IMG/VR virus record: IMGVR_UViG_3300030098_006570
Span: 1 to 64,000 of that record
Source: a virus
Length of the DNA: 64,000 nt
Direction: 5' to 3' (one strand)
Positions 7,614 through 14,628 of this stretch are shown here, one piece after another. How positions within the stretch are numbered: the stretch's first letter is position 1; each line of letters opens with the position of its first letter. The position numbers and the translations under genes are program-made. Below the pieces are notes generated by a model. That model saw only the letters and a program-made list of their open reading frames with translations. It was not told the DNA's origin and did not search any database.

Positions 7614-8735
7614 CTATTCTTTATCTACGTCGTAGAAATCTGCGGCACTTCCCTCTCGCACATCAAACTTGCGAATGATCTCTTCATCCATAATCTCGAA
7701 CACTCGGGATCTGAACTTCTCATCTTGGAGTTTAGAAACCCAATGAGCGCTCTGGAACTTCTCTTCCGTGCCATCCTTATGGACAAGCGCAAACCATGCG
7801 CCAGCTTGCTTCACATTATCCGAGCCCTTGACTGCTTCCAGCCAACTCTCTTGATCTTGAATACCCACCTCGTCGGTGCCCCAGAGAATCTTGAAGGCGC
7901 AGTTGCGACCCTGTGTTCCAAAACGCGACTTCTCCAGCTTGACCTTCACTTCGGAGCCGATGCGGAAACCGCTCTCGTCTTCGATAAATGCGGACTTGGC
8001 TTTGCGTCCCGTCAGCCATACCCGGAGAGAATATACATAATGCATAGCCTTTCCGCCTGGGGTGATATAGGGTGTCGTCATTGCGACGATGCGTGCGTTA
8101 GGTCCCTGTGGAATATTGGTCTTTAGCTGGTTGAGAACCAGGAAGGCAGACTTAGTATTGGCAATGGGGATTGTTAGTTTAGACATTCCCTTGGAGAGAA
8201 TGCGTGCCTTCATTGCCATCGTGGATTGGGGATTAAAGTCCCCCTCCACGTCGGACACAGTAGGAGTCAGAGCCAGCGAATCCCAGATAAATAGCGTTCG
8301 TTCTGCCCCGGAAGCCAATACAGCTTCGACGGTTTCGAGAACGTGTTCCACCGATTGGGCCTGGACATAGATCAGTTCATCTAGATTACATCCGGTACGC
8401 TCAAGGAATCCTGGGTCAATCGCTGACTCTGAATCCATATACACCACATTCATACCCATCTTCTGGGCATTGGCGGCGCACTGTGCTGCCATAAAAGATT
8501 TGCCGGTTGATTCCAAACCAGCAATCTCCGTAAACTTGCCGACGGGAATGCCTGCAAGTTGGCCGCGACAAATGATAGAATCCAACCACCGCGACCCGGT
8601 TGGAATCCATTCTGTTACTTCTGTAGGATTCGCTTCCTTCAGGTTGTGGGCGACTTCCACACCCGAAGTTTTGTTGATTAAAGTTCGCAGACCATCAATT
8701 GAAATCTTGCCTGCTTTTGACTTACTTTTTGCCAT
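7614..8735 (-). CDS. uvsX: RecA/UvsX-type recombinase
   Basis: 373 residues. Walker A is GLESTGKS at residues 73-80, the Walker B strand is TLFIWDSL, and the L1/L2 region includes VLNQLKTNIPQGPNAR and TPGGKAMHYVYSLRVWL. It should form filaments on single-stranded DNA for recombination-dependent replication and repair, working with gp32-like SSB, the SbcCD fusion and the RuvC-like resolvase. The ATG at 8735 is preferred to 8750 because it has the better Shine-Dalgarno spacing (GGAGAGAG) and matches the usual short N-terminus. It overlaps the upstream micro-ORF by 14 bases. Confidence 0.94.
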   Translation of the reverse strand: MAKSKSKAGKISIDGLRTLINKTSGVEVAHNLKEANPTEVTEWIPTGSRWLDSIICRGQLAGIPVGKFTEIAGLESTGKSFMAAQCAANAQKMGMNVVYMDSESAIDPGFLERTGCNLDELIYVQAQSVEHVLETVEAVLASGAERTLFIWDSLALTPTVSDVEGDFNPQSTMAMKARILSKGMSKLTIPIANTKSAFLVLNQLKTNIPQGPNARIVAMTTPYITPGGKAMHYVYSLRVWLTGRKAKSAFIEDESGFRIGSEVKVKLEKSRFGTQGRNCAFKILWGTDEVGIQDQESWLEAVKGSDNVKQAGAWFALVHKDGTEEKFQSAHWVSKLQDEKFRSRVFEIMDEEIIRKFDVREGSAADFYDVDKE

Positions 8736-8877
8736 CGAATCTCTCTCCATATCTTTCGTAAATTTCGTCTCTCACATCCTTGTGGAGACTAGCCACATGG
8801 TCGCGGGTTTCCTGTAGTTGGCGCTTTAACTCCAACATATAACAAATTATAATAGCTAGAGCTAGCGCCGTCCACAT
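8722..8877 (-). CDS. Micro membrane protein, 51 aa
   Basis: MWTALALAIIICYMLELKRQ gives one N-terminal membrane span, followed by a charged amphipathic helix (VRDEIYERYGERF). It begins 3 bases past the lipoprotein stop and ends inside recA, so it is coupled to both. No family recognised. Short, but the hydrophobic-then-helical design and tight spacing support a real gene. Confidence 0.55.
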   Translation of the reverse strand: MWTALALAIIICYMLELKRQLQETRDHVASLHKDVRDEIYERYGERFDGKK

Positions 8878-8880
8878 CTC

Positions 8881-9042
8881 TTACTCCGCCGAGTCGTCGT
8901 CGTCTCCGGCGGAATCATCATCATCCGCGGCAGAGTCGTCGTCGTCGCCATTTGCAGGGCACCCGCTAAAAGTAACAGCCGCGAAGCCCAGAATTAGGGC
9001 CAGCACAGCAACAAGGCTAATTTGGTTAGTTCGTGCAATCAT
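8881..9042 (-). CDS. Asp-rich micro-lipoprotein, 53 aa
   Basis: The sequence has a short positive N-terminus (MIARTNQ), a hydrophobic core (ISLVAVLALILGFAAVT) and a lipobox-like FSGC at residues 25-28. The mature 26-residue tail is almost entirely Asp/Ser/Ala with three DDDDSA-type repeats. The expected fate is lipidation at C28 and exposure of a highly acidic tail in the cell envelope. Shine-Dalgarno AAAGG lies before the ATG. It is followed directly by the micro membrane protein. Confidence 0.68.
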   Translation of the reverse strand: MIARTNQISLVAVLALILGFAAVTFSGCPANGDDDDSAADDDDSAGDDDDSAE

Positions 9043-9054
9043 TATATATCCTTT

Positions 9055-9279
9055 CTAGATTACGAATTCTTGTTCAGTAATAATCAACGAGCCTTCGTTG
9101 ATCAATCTTTCATAGTGACTATGATACCCTAAAAGGCTCACTGTGTCAACTACTATTTTGCGCATTGCTTCAGATTTTCCGGTAATGATACGAAGGGGCA
9201 GCTCATTGTTGTACACAAAACTATGCACTTGTTGAACCACCCCTTCGTGTCGCATGCCGTGTAAATCCAGCGTTTTCAT
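9055..9279 (-). CDS. Stand-alone Smr-domain protein
   Basis: 74 residues beginning MKTLDLHGMRHEGVVQQVHS. The LDLHG motif and the IITGKS strand (TGxG-like) are hallmarks of the Smr domain found at the C-terminus of MutS2, where it has nuclease or RNA-cleaving activity. The whole protein is the single domain. Start 9279 overlaps the upstream stop (TGATG). Confidence 0.85.
   Translation of the reverse strand: MKTLDLHGMRHEGVVQQVHSFVYNNELPLRIITGKSEAMRKIVVDTVSLLGYHSHYERLINEGSLIITEQEFVI
9121..9149 (-). promoter_or_regulatory. Candidate sigma70 promoter inside the Smr gene
   Basis: TTGACA (9144-9149), 17-base spacer, TATCAT (9121-9126). A perfect 13-base palindrome (CATAGTGACTATG on the plus strand, 9111-9123) overlaps the -10. 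It would drive the lipoprotein, micro membrane protein and recA. Confidence 0.55.
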
Positions 9280-9806
9280 CAATTAAGCGTTAGAGTACCG
9301 TTCTTGGTCTTTACGGAAACAACAAACCCTTTCACCAGCGTGTCGGCGGAGAAGAACGTATAGCGCAAGTCCTTGGATTCCTCAGCAGCCACTAAATCAC
9401 CCACGCGGATCTGAACCTGCGTAGAGATATCGCAGCGGCCACGCTTATAATCGTACTGCTCCGTCGAATACTCTAGAGAATACTCACCCTCATAGATGGT
9501 CTCCTGAAGTTTCTCTGTCAGATACTCATCAAACCACCCCTCGTAATCATAGTCTTCGAGCAGGCCGTTAAACCGCATCTCACTAAGAATATCATTACCC
9601 TGAGCAGGAGAACCCCAGCTGCTATAGACTGGAATTCCAGAGGCCAGCAATCCCGCCAATAGCGAAGCAGTTGAAGTCTCCGCCACACTATCATTGACAT
9701 AACTGTCAGTGCAATGCCATACATCATTGCCCTCAGTGTAACTCAACGTTACATAATCATCGTCCGCTACATTTAGTTCGCGAAGTGTATTCACAAAATC
9801 ACCCAT
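9279..9806 (-). CDS. Conserved hypothetical protein
   Basis: 175 residues, acidic and Tyr rich, starting MGDFVNTLRELNVADDDYVT. It has no signal peptide or membrane span, and a beta-rich C-terminus (TLVKGFVVSVKTKNGTLTLN). I do not recognise a function. It is the last gene of the SSB-led operon, where the small genes are separated by the repeated GC-rich hairpin element. Confidence 0.72.
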   Translation of the reverse strand: MGDFVNTLRELNVADDDYVTLSYTEGNDVWHCTDSYVNDSVAETSTASLLAGLLASGIPVYSSWGSPAQGNDILSEMRFNGLLEDYDYEGWFDEYLTEKLQETIYEGEYSLEYSTEQYDYKRGRCDISTQVQIRVGDLVAAEESKDLRYTFFSADTLVKGFVVSVKTKNGTLTLN

Positions 9807-9834
9807 TTTAAACTCCCTTTCTGTGTGATAAGTT

Positions 9835-9865
9835 GAGACCCCTGTATCCCCGGGCCTCCCTGCGG
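9835..9865 (-). repeat. Intergenic hairpin repeat, copy 1 (diverged)
   Basis: On the plus strand GAGACCCC, TGTATCCCC, then GGGCCTCCCTGCGG. It lies 3' of the histone-like gene and 5' of the 175-aa gene, and is related to the copies at 10083 and 10357. Confidence 0.7.
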
Positions 9866-9875
9866 ACGGTAGAGT

Positions 9876-10064
9876 CTACCTTGCGTTCTTAGTCTCTTGG
9901 ACCTCAACGCGAAGCTCCTGAGCCAGCGTCTTCACCTCTTGCATAGCCTTACGAACACGGGTTCCCGCAGCGTTGTTACCGCTGGCGAAAAACTTATCAT
10001 GATCCGTACGGGTTTCTTCAAGAAGCGTAATCAGCTGTTCAAGTCGATTCGTTGTAGTAGTCAT
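9876..10064 (-). CDS. Histone H1/Hc1-like DNA-binding protein
   Basis: 62 residues, mostly helical. The core GNNAAGTRVRKAMQEVKTLA matches the signature of the Hc1-like family found in chlamydiae and Bacteroidota and in some marine phages. Such proteins bind and compact DNA. It is shorter and less lysine rich than HC1, so the effect may be modest. It is flanked on both sides by the hairpin repeats. Shine-Dalgarno AAGGAAG precedes the ATG. Confidence 0.75.
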   Translation of the reverse strand: MTTTTNRLEQLITLLEETRTDHDKFFASGNNAAGTRVRKAMQEVKTLAQELRVEVQETKNAR

Positions 10065-10082
10065 AACTCTTCCTTTCTATTT

Positions 10083-10115
10083 GAGGCCCCTGATAACCCT
10101 GGGCCTCCCTGTGGG
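10083..10115 (-). repeat. Intergenic hairpin repeat, copy 2
   Basis: Perfect 7-base stem GAGGCCC / GGGCCTC around CTGATAACCCT, followed by CCCTGTGGG. It lies just before the Shine-Dalgarno of the histone-like gene. No T-run follows on the transcribed strand. Confidence 0.8.
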
Positions 10116-10123
10116 TCAAAAGT

Positions 10124-10327
10124 TTACTTCTTCTGAACGAAGGCGTAAAGCTTTTCAGCTTCACCAATCACATCTTCAGTCGTATAGGCTGCAACGGAGG
10201 TCCGCTGGTCTTCGGGCTTAAAATGTTCATTCTCAACTTGACGATTCGTACGATCCGCCACAATGCCAATTGCCATTCCTAGCAAATCGGTGCGGAGTTC
10301 GTATCCGCTCTTGTTAGTATCACTCAT
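10124..10327 (-). CDS. Small conserved phage protein
   Basis: 67 residues beginning MSDTNKSGYELRTDLLGMAI, with a central RQVENEHFKPEDQR and ending in a helix (EDVIGEAEKLYAFVQKK). It resembles short proteins often found in marine T4-type phages, with no known role. It is flanked by two copies of the hairpin repeat. Confidence 0.75.
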   Translation of the reverse strand: MSDTNKSGYELRTDLLGMAIGIVADRTNRQVENEHFKPEDQRTSVAAYTTEDVIGEAEKLYAFVQKK

Positions 10328-10356
10328 AATATTCTCCTTTGTGTGTGTATAAGTGT

Positions 10357-10389
10357 GAGGCCCCTGATAACCCTAGGCCTCCCTGTGGG
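10357..10389 (-). repeat. Intergenic hairpin repeat, copy 3
   Basis: Stem GAGGCC / GGCCTC around CCTGATAACCCTA, then CCCTGTGGG. Nearly identical to copy 2. It overlaps the stop of the 44-codon ORF. Confidence 0.8.
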
Positions 10390-10507
10390 GGGGATTTTTT
10401 CCCAGTCTTTTTTGAGCAAGCAGGATCTGCTCTTCAAGGTATCTTATCATTCTACGATAAGACTCAATCTCCTTAGAGAGGAGATCTTTCTCGCCCGATG
10501 ACGGCAT
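10373..10507 (-). CDS. Possible small coiled-coil protein, 44 aa
   Basis: Starts one base after the SSB stop: MPSSGEKDLLSKEIESYRRM, then an IRYLEEQILLAQKRL helix. The heptad-like spacing suggests a short coiled coil. The Shine-Dalgarno is weak and the last codons run into a repeat element, so it may not be expressed. Confidence 0.42.
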   Translation of the reverse strand: MPSSGEKDLLSKEIESYRRMIRYLEEQILLAQKRLGKNPPHREA

Positions 10508-10508
10508 C

Positions 10509-11279
10509 CTACAGGGCACCCAACTCTGCAAAGGCTGCATCAACAGCATTAGCATCGTCGCCCTTCTTGCCGTACTTCGTGGTCTCGCTGCTAACCGTTT
10601 CCGGGTCACTGACCTGGGAGTTAACAAAGTTATCAAGGATCGTCTGCACATCGGCAGTCGTCTTGCGCTCGAACAGTCCAGTGAAGTCTGGAATACTTTC
10701 GAGCAGATCGGCACACTTGTCAGGCGTCATGTCCTCGCAGAGGTTGGACGAACGCCGTCGAGGCACCAGCTTGGTCTGCGGGAAGGATGCTCCCGGGGGC
10801 TTGCCGTAGGTCAGCGTCAGGTCGGTGCCAGTCTCGGTATCGGTGATGTCACCGTACTCGGGGTTCAGGACCAGGGTCAGAAGGTTCTCATAAGCCATCT
10901 TGCCGTAGCCCCAGACACGCACACCCTTCTCTTCCTCGCCACGCACCATGACGGGACTGAAGAATCGCTGGCGAACGAAAAGGCTCTTGGCGGTCTTCTT
11001 ACTGTGCTCATCGTTGTTGTCAACGCCTTCGCGCCAAAGCTGCGAAGCAAACTCGCAAACGGGACAGTCGTCACTGTGGTTGCGCTTCGGGCACAAGAAG
11101 CCGCCCTTCTCAAGGTTGTAGTGGAACCACATCTCCTTGAAGGGATCGCCGTCTGGTGTCGGTACGATCCGAATGTCCTGGTCGCCGTCTTCGGGGCGCC
11201 AGAAAGTGTCATTTGAGGAGTTTCCTTCTCCGCGTAGCGACGAGAGCTTTTCCCTCATCTTGTCTAGATTGATACCCAT
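10509..11279 (-). CDS. gp32: gp32-like single-stranded DNA-binding protein
   Basis: 256 residues. The central OB-fold domain carries a zinc site of the gp32 type (FLCPKRNHSDDCPVCEF, about residues 61-77) and aromatic/basic strands (SLFVRQRFFSPVMV). The C-terminus is acidic, ending AVDAAFAELGAL, where T4 gp32 docks partner proteins. It coats single-stranded DNA in replication and recombination. It is first gene behind a consensus promoter at 11.35 kb, as expected for an abundant protein. Confidence 0.92.
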   Translation of the reverse strand: MGINLDKMREKLSSLRGEGNSSNDTFWRPEDGDQDIRIVPTPDGDPFKEMWFHYNLEKGGFLCPKRNHSDDCPVCEFASQLWREGVDNNDEHSKKTAKSLFVRQRFFSPVMVRGEEEKGVRVWGYGKMAYENLLTLVLNPEYGDITDTETGTDLTLTYGKPPGASFPQTKLVPRRRSSNLCEDMTPDKCADLLESIPDFTGLFERKTTADVQTILDNFVNSQVSDPETVSSETTKYGKKGDDANAVDAAFAELGAL

Positions 11280-11338
11280 TTTTATTTCCTTTCTTGGGTT
11301 AGAGTATGACCGGCTAATCTCCCGATCATCTATATGTT

Positions 11339-11366
11339 ATTATAACAGGCTGTTTCTATATGTCAA
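11339..11366 (-). promoter_or_regulatory. Consensus sigma70 promoter for the SSB operon
   Basis: TTGACA (11361-11366), 16-base spacer, TATAAT (11339-11344). The -10 lies in a palindrome GTTATTATAAC (11336-11346), and a 9-base direct repeat TCTATATGT (11329-11337 and 11355-11363) flanks the site. The site overlaps the last codons of the methyltransferase. Confidence 0.8.
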
Positions 11367-12270
11367 GGACATTTTCGTCCTCATCGTATATAATTCCGGT
11401 CAGCTCTTCGAAGCGAGCGATCGTCTTATCACAGTAATCTTTATCAAATTCGCATCCTGTGAACGATCGTCCCGTATTGGCCGCGGCAATCATTGTGGAG
11501 CCGGAACCGACGAAGCAATCCATTACAACGTCGCCAGGATTAGTGTTGGCTTTGATAATGCGTTCGAGTAAAGCGATAGGCTTCTGCGTAGGGTGCCACC
11601 CCGCGTACTCCTTGGATGTGGTGTGGTTGTTTTTGGTCCACACATCTGTAGGAATCTTCCCTTTGGCAAATGCCACATTCTTCACCTGTTGGGCCACCAG
11701 TTCAGTAGCCAGTTCAGCGTCGGTCTTCTTATCATAACCATACTTATTCCAACTGTGCGTATCTTTGGCACTAAAGGTCGTCTTTGCGGCATGCTTCTTG
11801 AGAAGATTGATCTTGCGCTGGATGTTCATGTTGGTCTTCACAGCCCGGGGTACCCGGACATCATCAGCATTGAACAGAAAGTCTTTGCCCTTAGAGTACA
11901 TCAGAATATCCTCATGCTTGCGGGCAAACGTCTTCTTAGTTCGACCGCCCCAATCATAAGCCCAGATAATCCAGTTCTTATAGTGGGCCCCGTCGATGTT
12001 ATTAAGTACTTCAAGCTTATAGCGGAGCAGCGTGTCTTCTTTGGTGGTTCCCCACACATAGAAGCAACGGCCGGTCTTCAAAACTCGAAAGCACTCCTCG
12101 GTCCATTCTCGGCACCACTCAAGGTAAGCGTCCTGGTCCTTCCATTGGTTGTCCCATGCATCGGTGATGATCTCAAAGTAAGGCGGATCGACGCAAATCA
12201 AATCTACGGATTCGTCCTCCAGAGTCTTCAAATACTCCATGCAATCTTGATGTTTAAGTGTAATCCCCAT
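11356..12270 (-). CDS. DNA methyltransferase (amino-methyltransferase, DPPY class)
   Basis: 304 residues. DPPY (residues 28-31) precedes a long target-recognition region, and the AdoMet site CFVGSGST comes near residue 265, followed by TGCEFD. This order marks a beta-type N6-adenine or N4-cytosine methyltransferase. No restriction gene is nearby, so self-protection or regulation is likelier than a restriction-modification system. Start 12270 (MGITLKHQDC) overlaps the upstream stop as TAATG. Confidence 0.9.
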   Translation of the reverse strand: MGITLKHQDCMEYLKTLEDESVDLICVDPPYFEIITDAWDNQWKDQDAYLEWCREWTEECFRVLKTGRCFYVWGTTKEDTLLRYKLEVLNNIDGAHYKNWIIWAYDWGGRTKKTFARKHEDILMYSKGKDFLFNADDVRVPRAVKTNMNIQRKINLLKKHAAKTTFSAKDTHSWNKYGYDKKTDAELATELVAQQVKNVAFAKGKIPTDVWTKNNHTTSKEYAGWHPTQKPIALLERIIKANTNPGDVVMDCFVGSGSTMIAAANTGRSFTGCEFDKDYCDKTIARFEELTGIIYDEDENVLDI

Positions 12271-13106
12271 TACTTCTCCATTTCTAATGCTGTCTGAACC
12301 AGCGACGTATATTGAATACAATAACAATATTTTTGTTCGTAGTTAGTCTGAAAGACGCCGTAAGAGACGTTCACTTTTTCCTTAACTTTGGACTTCACAA
12401 ACTGTGTTATTTGCTTGAATAGTGAACCGTCCGTCCTCAAGTCTTCCTCACTAATACCATAGTAGTATACCATGTCCCGCGGCTGTGTCAAGTCATAAAA
12501 CCACTTCTCTTTCTGCTCCTCAAGATTGAGCACTCCAACGGTTGCAATTCGAGCTGTAGGAGCCGTAGCAATAAAGTTTCCTAAGACCGCTGTACTGTTG
12601 CGAAAAACATTGAGCATATGAAAGGTATTTACAATAGCTTGGTTAAGCACCTCAAAATACCCCATAATCGGAACCTCTCCAATTCCTTGCTCCAACATTG
12701 TATTGTCCAGAAGATACAGCATATCCACTCGGCCGCTGCGGGCATATTCCTGTAGCACATGGCGAGTGATACGCTCCTGCATTTGCTGCGTTTCGCTCAG
12801 CAGTTCTACATCGGGCTGGATGTACAAAACGCTGGTTCGGTGACCCCGTATTTGCTCTAAAAGACGCAGGGTTCCTCCCGAAATATCGCCCCCTCCGCAA
12901 AGTACCACATAGACATCCCCGTCTGCTAACGACAGCCGTCGCTTGAGCGACGGGAAGTTCGCATCATACTCCTCGTGAGAGGAGCGACTCTTAATGGTGA
13001 TATCGGCGGAGGAGCACGTATCAATCCCATAAGTGGTATACTGAGGGAACTTGGCAAAGGCCCGTGCAACGTTTACTCCAGCCTGTCCGAGGCCTATAAT
13101 GTTCAT
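12270..13106 (-). CDS. Divergent FtsZ/tubulin-superfamily GTPase candidate
   Basis: 278 residues. The N-terminal MNIIGLGQAGVNVARAF resembles the first glycine loop of FtsZ (GVGGGGxN). At residues 70-79 CGGGDISGGT sits where tubulins have the GGGTGSG signature, followed by a helix, then TSVLYIQPD and a MLYLLDN strand, like the FtsZ order (the NDxL region). The signature is degenerate (Asp for Thr), so GTP binding or hydrolysis may be altered. At 278 residues it is shorter than FtsZ or PhuZ. The call rests on motif order and needs a structure-based test. ATGA overlap with the MazG-like gene sets the start. Confidence 0.6.
   Translation of the reverse strand: MNIIGLGQAGVNVARAFAKFPQYTTYGIDTCSSADITIKSRSSHEEYDANFPSLKRRLSLADGDVYVVLCGGGDISGGTLRLLEQIRGHRTSVLYIQPDVELLSETQQMQERITRHVLQEYARSGRVDMLYLLDNTMLEQGIGEVPIMGYFEVLNQAIVNTFHMLNVFRNSTAVLGNFIATAPTARIATVGVLNLEEQKEKWFYDLTQPRDMVYYYGISEEDLRTDGSLFKQITQFVKSKVKEKVNVSYGVFQTNYEQKYCYCIQYTSLVQTALEMEK
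12464..12491 (-). promoter_or_regulatory. Candidate sigma70 promoter before the methyltransferase
   Basis: TTGACA (12486-12491), 16-base spacer, TATACT (12464-12469), inside the 3' third of the tubulin-like gene. Confidence 0.55.
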
Positions 13107-13423
13107 TCTTCGTCCACCCACTCCAAAATATAACCCATCTCGAAGCCGCCACGATTGACATACTTCGCAGTTTGGGCGGCCTCCACACTACTCTGGTAGA
13201 TTCCCATACGCTGGCAAATAAAATTCAGGATCTCTATAATATCGGCGGCCTCTTCGGCACAAGGATTTTCAACAAATTCCATAACTTCCTCCTGAAGTTT
13301 TTTCATTGCATAGCCTCGAAGATCCTCAGCGTTGGGCTGAACCACACTGAAGGGTTTGCCGGCCTCTTCGATGACCTCCGGGATTCGATCTCGTACGAGC
13401 TTGTGGTATAAGATTTTTTTCAT
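13103..13423 (-). CDS. MazG/PRA-PH-like NTP pyrophosphohydrolase
   Basis: 106 residues. The N-terminus YHKLVRDRIPEVIEEAG and the metal-binding helices LQEEVMEF and EEAADIIEIL (E-E-x-x-E ... E-E-x-x-D) mark the all-alpha NTP pyrophosphatase superfamily. These enzymes cleave non-canonical or signalling nucleotides, and phage versions are thought to adjust host nucleotide pools. Start and end overlap the neighbours (ATGA), so it is coupled to the polymerase. Confidence 0.88.
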   Translation of the reverse strand: MKKILYHKLVRDRIPEVIEEAGKPFSVVQPNAEDLRGYAMKKLQEEVMEFVENPCAEEAADIIEILNFICQRMGIYQSSVEAAQTAKYVNRGGFEMGYILEWVDEE

Positions 13424-14607
13424 AGCCTCAACTCCTTCATGGCTCCGAGGTTCCTTCCCGCGGAGACATTAACCTTGAACATATCATAGCGGGTTCTCTT
13501 GAAGGTGTCAAGCAAATTTAATATTTCGTACCGATCCTCTTCGGCGAGGTCAATATATACAGCGTCGTGAATAAGAAATGCGATGTGGCTTTTTCTCCCC
13601 TTCAAAAGCTCATAGACTTTGTAAGCCTGCTCGTGCACCATATCAATTGTGGTGCTTTGAATGATGTAGTTGAGCGCTCTATGCTCATCCACATTCTCCA
13701 TTATTCTACCATAATCTGTCTTGATTTTGAAGCCATCCCAATACTTATTTCTAACAAAATTCTTAGTATACAGCTTCTCTAAGTCCTTGTTTTCATTGCT
13801 AGAATAGAGCCACGCAAAAGTCTTGACCTTGGCTTCTTCTCGCGTCAAAGCGCCCCCAAAAACGTTCTTCACATTCCAGTCATGAATGTCATTTTGGGGC
13901 TGTTGTTGGCCCGAGAGCGCCAACAATACTCGCAGCTCTGCCGCATTGAAATCCAGTTCTACAAGCCAGTCATTGTTCGGTTCTACGCAGGAACGAAATT
14001 CTTTACCCATAGTCAAAATCGGAAAACTCTTAGGATTAGCGGCCAAACGTCCCGTGACAGTACCCCAGGGATTATAATCGCATACGTGCCGCACAGTCTG
14101 CAGCCTTCGATGGAAGTTCTGCCCCTTAAGCGAACTTAGGAGATGCTTAATTGGGGCGATTTGCACGTTTAGTTGTCGGGCCCGAATGTCTGTCAGCATT
14201 TCAACTAAATTGTGAACATGTTGATAATTCTCTGGGCGCCCATAGGTATCGAGCACATGTTGGGTGATCCGATTTTTTGCCTCCAGATACTGATACAGGA
14301 AGTACTCGGGCACCAAATCATAGAAGCAGTTTTCTTCCATATTTATGGCTGCCGTGTTGAAGGCTTTGAGGCACGATTTGAGCGTCTTTTTGATCCTCTC
14401 CCAGTCTTCCTTCATATCCTCCGGGCAAACGTCTGTAATCGTTGCTCCGTGGCTGTAAATACGTGCTATCTCGTAGTTCTTGCCGAGCAAGTGGGGGGAA
14501 TAATCCCAAGTACTGCCCTCCAAAGGGAGGGCTCGCTCGGGGTTGATGACATTGTTAGCATAATAACCCACACAATCAGCTTTGGTATCTAAAACCTGAA
14601 AGAGCAT
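13420..14607 (-). CDS. polA: Family A DNA polymerase, polymerase domain only
   Basis: 395 residues. Motifs align with E. coli Pol I: TVTGR (R187), motif A ELDFNAAELR (D219, E224), motif B R256-K260-F264-Y268 with the same spacing as R754-K758-F762-Y766, Q317 in IIQSTT, and motif C IHDA (D348). There is no 3'-5' exonuclease domain and no flap domain; the latter is the separate gene at 4.3 kb. Motif C reads HDA instead of HDE. T4 itself uses a family B polymerase, so this replicase differs from the T4-type virion genes. Confidence 0.93.
   Translation of the reverse strand: MLFQVLDTKADCVGYYANNVINPERALPLEGSTWDYSPHLLGKNYEIARIYSHGATITDVCPEDMKEDWERIKKTLKSCLKAFNTAAINMEENCFYDLVPEYFLYQYLEAKNRITQHVLDTYGRPENYQHVHNLVEMLTDIRARQLNVQIAPIKHLLSSLKGQNFHRRLQTVRHVCDYNPWGTVTGRLAANPKSFPILTMGKEFRSCVEPNNDWLVELDFNAAELRVLLALSGQQQPQNDIHDWNVKNVFGGALTREEAKVKTFAWLYSSNENKDLEKLYTKNFVRNKYWDGFKIKTDYGRIMENVDEHRALNYIIQSTTIDMVHEQAYKVYELLKGRKSHIAFLIHDAVYIDLAEEDRYEILNLLDTFKRTRYDMFKVNVSAGRNLGAMKELRL
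13483..13511 (-). promoter_or_regulatory. Candidate sigma70 promoter before the MazG-like gene
   Basis: TTGACA (13506-13511), 17-base spacer, TATGAT (13483-13488), within the 3' end of the polymerase gene. Confidence 0.5.
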
Positions 14608-14628
14608 GCGCCCTCTTTTCTTATAGTG

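Noticed and set aside
10373-10714. 113-codon minus-strand reading over the 3' end of the SSB gene
   Set aside because: Its first two thirds lie out of frame within the conserved gp32-like gene. Only the last 44 codons, beginning with ATG one base past the SSB stop, can be supported.
11356-12270. Restriction-modification system
   Set aside because: Only a methyltransferase is present; no restriction endonuclease lies beside it.
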